DNA from: Papaver somniferum
Lineage: Eukaryota > Streptophyta > Magnoliopsida > Ranunculales > Papaveraceae
Length of the DNA stretch: 64,000 nucleotides
Assembly: GCF_003573695.1 (NCBI RefSeq)
Contig: NC_039358.1
Coordinates: 95,914,117-95,978,116 of the forward strand
Direction: 5' to 3'
The stretch's first letter is position 1. Each line of letters begins with the position of its first letter. Positions 32,531 through 42,379 of the stretch are shown piece by piece. Under the pieces are notes generated by a model. It was not told the origin of the DNA. It saw only the letters and a list, made by a program, of their open reading frames with translations, and ran no database searches. The position numbers and the translations under genes are program-made.

Positions 32531-34999
32531 TGTTTGTATCATACTAAAACGGTATATGGATAGTGGCTTATTAATGAAGCTCATTTCGGTTATAATAGAA
32601 AACACAATTGGCTTGTTTGGGAAGACCAGTTGGCTTATTGTTGAAGCCCATTTCGTTTATTATAGAAACACAACTGGCTTATTTGGGAGGCCCAGTTGGC
32701 TTATTATTGAAGCCCATTTCGTTTATTATGGAAACACGACTGACTTATTTTGGAAGCCTAGTTGGCTTATTATTGAAGCCGATTTTGTTTATTATAGAAA
32801 CATGACTGACTTATTTTGGAAGCCCAGTTAGCTTATTATTGAAGCTCATTTGGTTTATTATGGAAACCATTTTTGCTTATCATGGAAGCCCAAAGACCCA
32901 TGGGCTAGCTCTTAGAACCCGTGGATCGGTCCACCAACCCAAGTTATCCTCTCTCCAGAAAAGGGGTTTAAATTTGGATAAAAGTCATGAGGACTAGGAT
33001 ATTTATTTTGGATATTAGCTTTGGAATTATCTAAGATAGTTATGGTTATATTGAACAAAAAGAGGATAAATATTACCATGGGATAATTATCTTGGGTAGT
33101 TATAGTTAATATCTAAGATAATTGTAGAAACCCTAACAGAAAAAGCTTATTATAAGGGCGGCATGGTTTATTAGAGGGGCGACATTGTGATAGTAATGTC
33201 CCTTTAGTTGGTTAGGTGATGTCCTAAAGGGGATGTAAATTGATTAGATTACCCTTTTCACCTTAAATCAACCAAAATCAAATTACTTTTTTTTAAACCT
33301 AATGAATCAGAAAAAATCAAATCAGTTTTTTTTTCATCTTCTCTTCTCCTCCATCAACTGTAACCTCCATTAAAACTGAAAATTTCATCGTCTTCGATTA
33401 ATCGACGATTTGAAAAATGTTTGGAAAAACCCAGTTAGAGTTTAGTTTATCGTGTTGGATTTAAGTTAATTTTGAATCAAAAACTAGGGTTTTGTATGAA
33501 AATTGAAATTGAAATTTCTAGTTGCATGTGAGTTACGGTTGGTAATAACTCAAAAACGAACCGTAACTGTAGATTGGGTTAATGTTACGGTTGGTTTTAA
33601 CTTAAATACCAACCGAAAGTTCTTAGTTTTGAGAAATACGTTCAGTTACGGTTTGTATTTACATCATATTTATCAACCGTAATTGAGTTACGGTTTGTTA
33701 CTCAAACAACCATACCAACCGTAAATAATTCCGTGTCTTAAGAATTTATCAAATAATGATTTACGGTTTAAAAGTTAAGTTGACACACCAACCGTAGGGT
33801 AGTTACGGTTGGTCTCGATTCATTAGTTACCAACCTAATTTAGTTACGGTTGTTGTCCAAATTTGATTACCAACCGTAACTGGTTTTACGATTGGATCTT
33901 CCCCAAATTTAACTAGTTACGGCTGGTATTCGATAACTTATGAACCGTAACTAAGAGTTACGATTGGTCACGAACAAAATTGCAATCGTAAGTTCTTCTG
34001 AAAATTTGAAAGTTTTGATTTTGTTACGTACTTTAGATAATTTTGAGCGAGAAAAAGCTAATGGGAACTAATTTAGAAATATATCGGGTCACTGGAATCA
34101 CTCATTTTGGTTGAGCGAATCAAAATGTAGGGTTTCACAAATATCATAAAAGTTATTCTTTTTCTTCTCCTCTGAATTTTTTTTTAACTCTAAAAATCTG
34201 ATTTTGTTTTGATTTTGAGTTAATATAAGTGAAATTAATCATTAACACTAAACTTGATTATCATCACTAAACTAGGTTATCAATAATGAGGGTTAATTTG
34301 TCATTTCCAGTTTTTTTTATAAGGGACGCCTTGAATGATCATGTAATGACCTTTTTTGTCCTATTAGAATGTCGCCCCTCTAATAAACCATGTCGCCCCT
34401 ATAATAAGCTTGTAACAGAAAGAGGAGAATTATCTTTAGTTTTAATTATTATTTAAAATAATAATTAAGATAAATGCAAAAACCCTAACAGAAAGAGGGA
34501 GGAATTAGTTTAGATATTTAAGATAATTATGGTTCCTAAGAAAGAAGATAATTATTATTCAAGATAATAATTAAGATAAATCAGAATTATGATAAATAAC
34601 AAACTTTATTGTGAATCTGGTTGTTTTCTTGGATTTGTACAGGTAACGGAAGTTATTAAGATAACTATGGAAAACCTTAAAGCTAGACCTACTTTCTGCC
34701 TATAAATAAAGGCTAAATCCTAACTCAAAAGGGAGAGATTTTCTAATTCTTTTCCACACAATACACCTGTGAAGAAACTCTCTCTGACTTAAGCATCAGA
34801 GTGTTTTTTGCAGGTATCCCCCACCATTCATCAATCATATCAGCAATCCTTTTTGGAGTTGAATCAGTAACTAGAGATCGATCAATTCACATCAATCACG
34901 ATTTCTTCACCATCTTTGGTGGAAACAAATCAACGATGAAGATTTAATTCATCTGCACATATCTCGAAGAGTGTTGGGGTGAATATTTTTGCACCAACA
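32531..34999 (+). repeat. 3' LTR of the 10.6-kb element
   Basis: 2,469 bp, TGTTTGTATC to GCACCAACA, followed by the CATAC target duplication. It carries the same U3 array, embedded MULE and TATA box as the left LTR. A short extra block near 33,285-33,320 (AATGAATCAGAAAAAATCAA) duplicates neighbouring sequence. Confidence 0.95.
33143..34412. mobile_element. Mutator-like element embedded in the 3' LTR
   Basis: Same ends (AAGCTTATTATA...) and same TAACAGAAA duplication (33,134-33,142 and 34,413-34,421) as the copy at 24,999-26,233. It includes the TTACGGTT cluster at 33,530-34,000. Confidence 0.92.
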
Positions 35000-35004
35000 C
35001 ATAC

Positions 35005-36555
35005 CCAGTACGAAACCCGAAAAAGTTATTTATGTTCCGGAACTTATATTTGTCTTAAGGGTACACATACCCGGTACATGTACCATGACAAATATAGTCA
35101 CGAACAAGGTTGAAGTACACATACTTATCCTGTTGAATATTTTCAGATGCACATAAAATTATTCTGTGAGATAATTAGTATTTGAATAAATCTCTAAGAA
35201 CATTATACAGACATGATTGATCATATTATAACCTATGGTTGTGACTCAAACTTAAAAGTCTTAAGTGCTTATGAAAATGATTAAGCTTATAGTTTAGTCG
35301 GCTAGTTTCGGCTAACCATTTATGAACGTTGTCTTTATACACGGTTCTGTTACAGTTCATCCTAACCAGAGTGTATATCTTGATATGTGAATCACATTTT
35401 AAAGATTCATCTAACGATGGATATTGTTTGCTTGGTTCCCAAATCTATCTTAGCTTAAACCTAAAGCAACATATGCTTTGAAAGTCTATAAAGGGGGAAC
35501 CTCAAACAACTGGGATCTTTGAATCCCGACACTACTTTTGTGTGTCCTAGTTGTAAACAAGAGTTGTCATCTTCCTAAAACCCTTATAGGGTTTAACGAC
35601 TACAAAGACTTCATATGGATTCGTGAAGCCGGGTCCAGCTATCTTTATCTTGATATCTCGAGTATCCTGATCTTGTTTGATTGTTGAGCTTTCTCTATCA
35701 ATCAAGATATATAAAAATCATCAAAGTTCTATTCGTCTTAGACTTTGTTGATTCCAAAAGTTTTAATACTTGTGAGGTGAAAAAAAATCTAGGCTGCTCT
35801 TCGGGAAGCATAAGTTCGGATTTTGAGGTTAGATAGACTTTGTCTGTTGCTATCGATTTCAAGTTTCACATTGATACACGATCAAAAAGGAAACCACACA
35901 AGTAGGCTTATCTGTGGGAGGCAGATTGGTTTAAAGTCTTCAATTAAGTTGAAGCAACTTTTAGGTTGTAAAGGACGTCAACAAAGGGATTCAATTGCGC
36001 GGAATCCTGCTGGGATTCAAGAGGCGTAAGGAGCACGACTGTAACTGATTTGCTGTGACGGTTTAATTCGGTCTCAACTACATTCTAGTCAGAAGTTAAT
36101 TGGTAGTAGGCTAGTCTCTGTAACGGCTTAATACAATTTGGTTTTCAATCTAGACTAGGTCCCGGGGTTTTTCTACATTTGCGGTTTCCTCGTTAACAAA
36201 ATTTCTGGTGTCTGTGTTATTTCTTTTTCCACATTATATTGTTTATCTTTATAATTGAAATATCACAGGTTGTACGTAAATCAATCAAAGAAGATACATC
36301 CATCCTTGTTTGTTGGATACGACTTGATTGATTCTTGGATATTGATTTTTGAGATCTTCCAAGAACTCTCACACGTAAATTAGGTTCACGGATTATGTTT
36401 TGTTAACTTTCTGATTGTGAGAGAAAGAGATATAACTCTAAATATTATTCCTTGATTGACATTCATTAAGTTGAACTCTCGGAATTGTATTTGAGTTTGT
36501 CCATACAGGTTGCCTAAGAAAAAGTTGGTGGTGTATTTTGGTACCCCTATCTTTT
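35005..36555 (+). repeat. Right part of the copia LTR
   Basis: Continues the LTR interrupted at 24,381. It contains GTCTATAAAGGGGGAACC (TATA, about 35,490) and a terminal region GTTGGTGGTGTATTTTGGTA. Open frames here overlap and are not genes. Confidence 0.6.
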
Positions 36556-37000
36556 TAAGGGCATATCGGAGCAACGATGCTTTTATGGTTTTTGGGTCTC
36601 TCTTATTTTATTAGAGAGAAAAGAAATGTTGCGGTCGTTAGGCACTATGATACTTTAGGCTCTCCAAATTTTTCAGGCTAAACATTGAACTTTTTAATGC
36701 TGCCCGTAAGAGCATCTCGAATAGGAGGCGAAACTCTTGTCTTTTAATGACATATAGGATTCTAGACCCTTATTTAGCATAAATCTACCTCCAATAGTTA
36801 AGTCCTACAAACTAGAAGGGATCGAATACTAAATATGAAGGTGTTAACGAAAGTCTTACTACACCTTTAGATGCACCTCCTCGGCATTAGTTTTATATTT
36901 AATATGAGACTATGCTAAAAGAAGATATTTTTATGTTTATCTAAATCTAAAATATAGGGTACAACCTGAGTTTCAAGTCAAAAGGTATCATTTGCAAGGA
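36556..37000. other. Intergenic DNA, nothing recognised
   Basis: No open frame, repeat or RNA gene that I can support. Confidence 0.5.
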
Positions 37001-37108
37001 TGCTAATGGGGGTACCATTTTGCTTGGGAGTGTACCAACCCAAAGACAAATACTTTTTTGTCATATATGCATATTGGTACATCCCAAGCAAAACGACACC
37101 CCATTAAC
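37001..37108. repeat. Short inverted repeat (small MITE-like hairpin)
   Basis: The left arm at 37,001-37,040 (TGCTAATGGGGGTACC ... TTTTGCTTGGGA) matches the complement of 37,071-37,108 with few differences. A roughly 30-base AT-rich loop separates the arms. Target duplication not clear. Confidence 0.75.
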
Positions 37109-37307
37109 AGTCTTGATCATTTGGACATGAAAATCTTCGCAAATGGAGGTACATGACTTCCGTATAGGATTTTTGCGACCTACTGTTAGGGAGGCTCTAA
37201 TACACCCATCGTCTACACTCCCTTCTCTAACTATATTGCGCCATACATACCCTAAAAAACACAGAGCTGGACCACGTGTAGTGTTTACTTTTTTTTTTCT
37301 TATAATA

Positions 37308-37552
37308 CTCCGTCCATCCTTATTATAACGACAGAATATTAAATCTTTCTAGTCCCATTGGATATGCGGAATTCTAATTCCGAGATACCTTTTAACATAC
37401 ATTCCCTTATTTATGTTGTATGAAAAAATGTATTGAGGAAAAAAAAAGGGTCAAAACAGGAAAAAAGAACATAAAAATTTATGAAAACCAAACAATTTCT
37501 TAATCTAAGAGATTTCACTTCTCCGACTTTATAATAGATAGGGTGGAGGGAA
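37308..37552. mobile_element. Stowaway-type MITE (Tc1/mariner), TA duplication
   Basis: Left end CTCCGTCCATCCTTATTATA and right end TATAATAGATAGGGTGGAGGGAA are inverted repeats of the Stowaway type, flanked by TA at 37,306-37,307 and 37,553-37,554. 245 bp, no coding capacity. Confidence 0.88.
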
Positions 37553-38143
37553 TAATACCTATGTCGATAAGTAAATACAAACCGTAACGGGTCTCCTATA
37601 TTCTATTATGAGATGGTCCATTCCCAATAGTGAAACCTACTACTAGACCCATTTTTCAATTTTTTTCCACTGAGAAACCCATTGTCACAAAAGTACAGGC
37701 GCGCACCCATTTTTGGGGGAAAAATTAATCCCAAACCCAAAATTTCTGAAATTGCGCAGCTCCCACTTCCAACTATAACTGCTAACTCCACCCATTATTA
37801 ATTCTCTTTACTCTCAGTTTTATCCCCAATTTCTCTGTGACTGCTGATGGGATTGTGAAGACGGTAGTGAATTGATGCTGTGTATACTGGTGTTTTTTTT
37901 ATGGGTTAAACAGAGATCGTGAAGCTGAGCTCAATTTAAAGATCGAAAATTATGGTTTGCAGAGAAGATAATGGACGAGATGGAATTGAAGGGTGATGTT
38001 TCTAGGGTTTGATTCGAAATGGGTTTTAGTAATTGTTATTGTGGGAGACTGCCCTTTAAATTCCCCAACAACAAGCCCTCTAGAGAGAAGATCAAAACTC
38101 AAAATCAAAATCAAAATCTACCAGAAATTGAATCATAAAGATA

Positions 38144-39285
38144 ATGGCGTCTTCTTCATCTTCTTCAGAGGATCAATTGAAGTTGAAACTACAGGATTTA
38201 CAGAAACAAATTGGGAAGAAACAATTGTTTGAAGAAGCTGTTTCCAGCATCAAATCTTTGATGATCGAAAATTACCCCTCTGCTTCTCTATCTCTTCGAA
38301 AAACGATATGTAAATTGGTGCTTTCTTTTGGTTATTGAACATTTTTTTGGGGCCAATTTGATTTTGGATTTTGATTCTGTGAATAGAAAATTGAAATTAG
38401 GGCAAAATTGTGTATGATATTAGGGACAAATTTTATGCAGTTTTATGATTGAGTTGTAGTTTCTTATATTTAGATACAATTTTGTGGAATCTTATGAGAA
38501 TTTGAGGGATTAGGGATGAAATTTTATAGTTAGGAAATTGGTGGTGGTAAAAGTAGCTAGATTGAGTTTATTCTGTGGTGATGGTGGAAATACAGTTAGA
38601 TGGGAGATGATATTGCAATGGTGCAAAACATTTATTAGATAGAGGTGATAGCGGTTATGAGAATGGTGGTTACATAGAGGGGCTGAAGTAACAGTGGGGT
38701 TAGATATAGGTAGTGGTGGTGGCCGTGGCGGCGGCGGTGGTAGCATACTTGTGAGATTTAATAGTAAGATATTTTTATGAAATTCTATGAGAATTTAATA
38801 GTAGTAATGAACCAAGATCATTCACTAGCTACAAATACTCTCCCTAGGCAGTAACACGTTAACAAAGAGATAACAAAATGTGGCTTCCTTATATCCACAT
38901 GGCATACACCTTAAGCCACTGCAGCATACTTTCTAAAGGAGGCGTATTGCCCCATTTCTTTCAATATAGTTGGAATTTTGATTTGGAAAGTAAATTGATG
39001 TCCAATTCCTTGCATTTGCAGATATATACTGTGGTTTGTCGTGTTGCTACACTTTTACAGACTAGATATACAACACCTGGGTTCTGGTTTGCTCGTAAAG
39101 AACGTTTTGAGCAAGCCAAGCGTCTTGTTACTGAATCTTCTGAAAGGCAACATTTGAAATCTTGTATTGCAGGAGCTCGTGAACATTTGCAAGAGAAAGA
39201 GAATCAGCTGAGTTTGAGGAATTGGTGGTGTTGGTTGGGAATCTACGGATTTATTGGTCATATTGGTGTTGGTGTTTGGTCATAA
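38144..39285 (+). pseudogene. AIP2-like RING E3 ligase, captured 5' fragment (exons 1-2)
   Basis: AIP2 is a RING-H2 ubiquitin ligase that targets the seed regulator ABI3. Exon 1 (38,144-38,305) starts MASSSSSSEDQLKLKLQDLQ and ends SLRKT. Exon 2 (from 39,022, after TTGCAG) reads IYTVVCRVATLLQTRYTTPG FW and continues to KSCIAGAREHL and a YGFIGHIGV segment resembling the family's YLFEGHLTV, then stops at 39,285. The donor after exon 1 reads ATATGT instead of GTATGT, so normal splicing is lost. The RING domain and all later exons are absent. The end of homology coincides with the start of the palindrome array. Family assignment rests on recalled AIP2 motifs. Confidence 0.75.
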
Positions 39286-39289
39286 TGGT

Positions 39290-40180
39290 TGAATAATCTG
39301 TTATGCAACTATGAAAACGGTTGCATAACTTGTTACACATTTACAAAATCTGTTGCATAACTTGTTATCCAGTCCCGATAATGGTTGCATAACACGTTAT
39401 GCATCAACATTTTTGTTAGTATTGAAACCAACAAAAAAAAAGGTTGCATAACTTGTCATGCACCTACAATAATAGCTGCATAACTTGTTATGCAGCCCGG
39501 AAAACGGTTGCATAACACGTTATGCAGCTACTTTTTTCTTAGTATTGAAACCAACCAAAAGGCTGCATAACTTGTCATGCACCTACAATAATATATGCAT
39601 AACATGTTATACAATCGAGAAAATAGATGCATAACCTGTTATGCATCCGAAAATATGACTGCATAATGCATTATGCATCTAAAAATTGTTGCATAATCTT
39701 TTATGCATCGAGAAAATAGATGCATAACCTGATATGCATCCGTAAATATGGATGCATACTGCATTATGCATCAATTTTTTTTATGTACGCACTAAAATCA
39801 ACCAAAACAATGGTTAACATAACTTGTTATAGATGCAAAACTTTGTTATCCAAATGCATAATTTGTTATGAAGTGGAGAAAATGGTTGCATAATTCGTTA
39901 TGCGTCTGCAAAATGTGTTATGCATCTTTTTTGGTGGATGCATAATGGTTATGTATCAAATTTTCGAAAATTTTGCCTAAAATGATGATCACCTCTGATT
40001 TTTTCGTGAAAAACAAAAATTTGATATTCTTGTTTGTACTTGTTGCGTAGCTCTCTTAAAAAGATTTCCAACGATATAAAATTTTTAAAATTCCAAGGCG
40101 CGGATTTTTAGATATGTTATATCCAAGTTGCGTTGCCAATTATACCCCTGATGCATAACCCGTCATGTGGATGCATAATC
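39290..40180. repeat. Array of TGCATAAC-NN-GTTATGCA palindromes
   Basis: About twenty copies of TGCATAAC-(2 bases)-GTTATGCA or close variants (TGCATAACTTGTCATGCA, TGCATAACACGTTATGCA). They lie in higher-order units of about 120 bp that include GTATTGAAACCAACAAAA spacers. Spacing is irregular, unlike the 53-bp array at 10,383. The core motif is the same in both arrays. Confidence 0.92.
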
Positions 40181-40387
40181 CGTCATGCAGACATTTTTAA
40201 TAATTTCATATAATTATGGGCGCCACGGAAATAATTATGGGTATCACGGTACCTAAAATTAATTGTGGGCCTGACAATCAGAATATTTTTTTTTTTTGGC
40301 CTGCACCTAATTTTCCCTTCCCAATACTCCCAATATTTATATTGATCGATGAATGAAGACAAATGGTATATATCGATCGATGAATGA

Positions 40388-41128
40388 ACTACCAGAATCC
40401 ACCATAAGCCAGGGCACATCCTGAATAATCTATACTATCGGAAAAACAACTCAAATTCTCCTTCTGGAAACTACAGTTCTCACAATCACACTTCTGATAA
40501 ATTTGGAATCACTATTAGCCTACACATTGATCCTGCAGATCTTTACCAAGCTACTAGTGATGCCCAATCTTATGCTAACTACTCTATTATTGCCATGTCT
40601 TTCACAGGTAAATGTGCGGGCATCAGAAACTTCAAAGACTATTCCAATGGAATCAGCAGAACCGAGCGAGCCAGCAGAGGAGCTCAACTAGCACTGACCT
40701 GGGGAAAAACCATGCAGCAAGCCAACATCAACTTTGCTACTGAATCTGAAGTAACAATTCAAGGCATACAAGAGTATTACCAGGAGGAAGTACAACAACG
40801 TTTCACAAGAGGAAGTCCAAAACAACAAGACAGTTATCACGACAATCATCAAGTTAATTTTGTGCTCGGGAAGCTATCTAAAGTGACAGTTCAACAGAAC
40901 AGAGCATCCACTAATCTGGCCAGATTGGCCAGACAGTCCCTCCTCTTCTCTGATTCTACCTGGAGAGGAACAAATTTAATTACTATCTTGCATGCTTTAC
41001 AGATTCCTACAAACTCCTATGATTTGGATCACTGTAATAATATTAATGTTTTTTTGAGGGATGAACCTGGCGCTCGAGTCAATACAGACATCATCCTAAA
41101 TGTAAGCGTGAGTGGGCAAACTTTATAG
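40388..41128 (+). CDS. RNase H-like open frame (retroelement-type), hypothetical
   Basis: One frame is open from 40,388 to TAG at 41,128; the first ATG is at 40,595 (177 codons). The pattern ITISLHIDPAD ... SIIAMSFTGKCAGIRNFKDY ... RASRGAQLALTWGKTMQQAN ... FATESE ... VNFVLGKLSKVTVQQNRAST NLARLARQS follows the RNase H-like fold found in plant LINE-related single-domain genes: acidic residue after the first strand, E/A-rich helix with GAxLAL, acidic residue after TNI-type strand, final N-LA-LA helix. Some catalytic acidic positions are replaced, so activity is doubtful. It could be a domesticated or decaying retroelement piece. Confidence 0.4.
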   Translation, partial: TTRIHHKPGHILNNLYYRKNNSNSPSGNYSSHNHTSDKFGITISLHIDPADLYQATSDAQSYANYSIIAMSFTGKCAGIRNFKDYSNGISRTERASRGAQLALTWGKTMQQANINFATESEVTIQGIQEYYQEEVQQRFTRGSPKQQDSYHDNHQVNFVLGKLSKVTVQQNRASTNLARLARQSLLFSDSTWRGTNLITILHALQIPTNSYDLDHCNNINVFLRDEPGARVNTDIILNVSVSGQTL

Positions 41129-41149
41129 TTGCCTAGACTCTTTTTCTTA

Positions 41150-41411
41150 TAAAAAAAGATCGATGAATGAAGACAAATGGTAACGGGTCTGTATGTATTC
41201 CAAAAGATAGTCCAGTCTCTTTTCTTCTTATAATACTATGATAATAGCACTTACGTCGACAAATAAAGACAAACGGTAACGGGTCTCTTATGCTGAGAGA
41301 TCCATTTCTCTTTGTTTTCTTTTCTCCCAATAATATTTATGTGTATTCATACTTGGAAAAAGAAGAAAAAAATGTCGATAAAAGAAGACAAATGATAACG
41401 GGTCTGTATGT
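41150..41411. repeat. Tandem repeats of roughly 110 bp (GACAAATGGTAACGGGTCT)
   Basis: The core GACAAAYGGTAACGGGTCT recurs at about 41,172, 41,269 and 41,387, preceded by GTCGAT/ATCGATGAATGAA. Related single copies lie at 37,565-37,630 and 40,340-40,375, on either side of the Pack-MULE. So the Pack-MULE landed inside an older repeat series upstream of the thioredoxin gene. Confidence 0.8.
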
Positions 41412-41419
41412 ATTCCATG

Positions 41420-42003
41420 CTGGGTTGCACGGACGCTCCATTTCTTAAGCCGTGTCCGCGTCCACCTCGTGTCGGACACAGGTCATGCGTGGGACACTGA
41501 TACGACGCATGTCCGACGCATCAATTTGCGCGTCCTGCGCGCGTCTGATTTGGACGCACCGATGATTCGTGTCCGACGCATTTTTTTCATTCTCATTTAA
41601 ACTTCTTACTTTATTTCTACTATTATTAGTCAAATGAAGAAAGACAAACATTTAGATCAATAATTTAGGTCTTTATTAGGGTTTTGTAAATGGAAATGAC
41701 GTCACATATACCCTTAGTTGGGCATGCATTGTTCTAAAAATGCATTTTAATTGTGCCATGTGTTTAATTGTGACTGATTGTTTGACCTTCGCCGTGTATA
41801 AACAAACGATATCTTTTTTTTTTTTGAAATTTATACACATGTAGCATCATTTTTAATTTATAAAATCGAAATAATTGACTTTGTTGTATAAATACATGAT
41901 TATATATATAAATAAAATATATATATACACGTGTGCGCGTCCTAATTTTTTGAAAATTTTGTAGTGTCCCCGTCGTGTCCGCCTCGGCCGCTGTGCAACC
42001 CAG
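41420..42003. mobile_element. hAT-type MITE, 8-bp TSD ATTCCATG
   Basis: Ends CTGGGTTGCACGGACGCTCC and GGCCGCTGTGCAACCCAG share the terminal CTGGGTTGCAC in inverted order, flanked by ATTCCATG at 41,412-41,419 and 42,004-42,011. 584 bp without transposase. The ends are rich in GTGTCCG/CGGACAC motifs. It ends 376 bp before the thioredoxin start codon. Confidence 0.95.
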
Positions 42004-42011
42004 ATTCCATG

Positions 42012-42379
42012 GGATGATCCTTTTCTTCTCTCCCAATATTTAATGTTTCCCACAAGTTCCTATAGCTACGTGTCTGTATCTAGAGAACACCACGTACATT
42101 TTTCGCATCCACATTCACACTTCACTTTATCCACTTCAAAAATACTCCTAGAATTAATCAGAAGGAAAACACATCTCAACTCTTCATTCACATCATCAAC
42201 CAAACCTATGAATTTTGACGGCGACGATGTAAAGTCTACTATATCCACTTTTCTTCCTTTTCTTCTTCCAGACAAAGCAATAAAAAGGTTCACCTTCCTC
42301 CTCCTCCTTTACTTTTCTCCTCAACTACTAATCTTCTTCTTCTGTGATTAATTTATCTGATTGTATTGATACGAATAGA
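42012..42379 (+). promoter_or_regulatory. Proximal promoter and 5' leader of the ACHT thioredoxin gene
   Basis: 368 bp between the hAT MITE and the start codon. C/T-rich and CTTC-rich toward the gene, typical of plant leaders. No clear TATA box; a short open frame at 42,208-42,351 could act as an upstream ORF but has no recognisable product. Confidence 0.5.

Larger units (their letters stand above)
24382..34999 (+). mobile_element. Complete 10.6-kb LTR retrotransposon (gypsy-type remnants), TSD CATAC
   Basis: Two LTRs (24,382-26,820 and 32,531-34,999) begin TGT and end ACA and are flanked by CATAC at 24,377-24,381 and 35,000-35,004. A primer site (TGGCGCCGACTAAGGGG) follows the left LTR, and a purine-rich GAATTAAGAGAGGACCA precedes the right LTR. 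The LTRs differ by substitutions and small indels throughout (8 substitutions and one indel in the first roughly 110 bases; 6 substitutions in a 130-base stretch near 25,880), so the insertion is old. Reverse transcriptase, RNase H and integrase survive only as fragments, so it is a dead or parasitic copy. It sits inside the copia LTR. Confidence 0.96.
23599..36555 (+). mobile_element. Ty1/copia 3' LTR, split by a later LTR element
   Basis: The left part is 23,599-24,381 and the right part 35,005-about 36,555. Joined across one copy of CATAC they form a continuous LTR of about 2.3 kb. It has a TATA box at about 35,490 (GTCTATAAAGGGGG), and its end region reads GTTGGTGGTGTATTTTGGTACCCC, as in related LTRs. 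The right limit is judged from this ending and is approximate. Confidence 0.6.
37630..40317. mobile_element. Pack-MULE carrying an AIP2-like gene fragment
   Basis: A 2,688-bp segment flanked by TTCCCAATA at 37,621-37,629 and 40,318-40,326. The flanks on both sides resemble the 41,255-41,335 repeat, so the join is that of an empty site. The ends are diverged inverted repeats (GTGAAACC... and complement GGGAAAAT...), with three CCCAT-containing blocks in the same spacing and a shared GGCGC near 70-80 bases in. Inside are AIP2-like exons 1 and 2 with their intron and an array of TGCATAAC palindromes. No transposase. The TSD is convincing and the TIR similarity modest. Confidence 0.8.

Noticed and set aside
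38306..38312. U12-type (AT-AC) intron donor in the AIP2-like fragment
   Set aside because: ATATGTAA lacks the U12 consensus ATATCCTT, and the acceptor is an ordinary TTTGCAG. A G-to-A loss of a GTATGT donor explains it better.
38510..38746. Minus-strand Pro-rich frame (LPPPPPRPPPLP)
   Set aside because: Translation of a GGTGGTGGC-rich patch in the captured AIP2 intron.
42208..42351. Small protein gene upstream of the thioredoxin
   Set aside because: Leader-like C/T-rich sequence with no recognisable product. Mentioned only as a possible upstream ORF.
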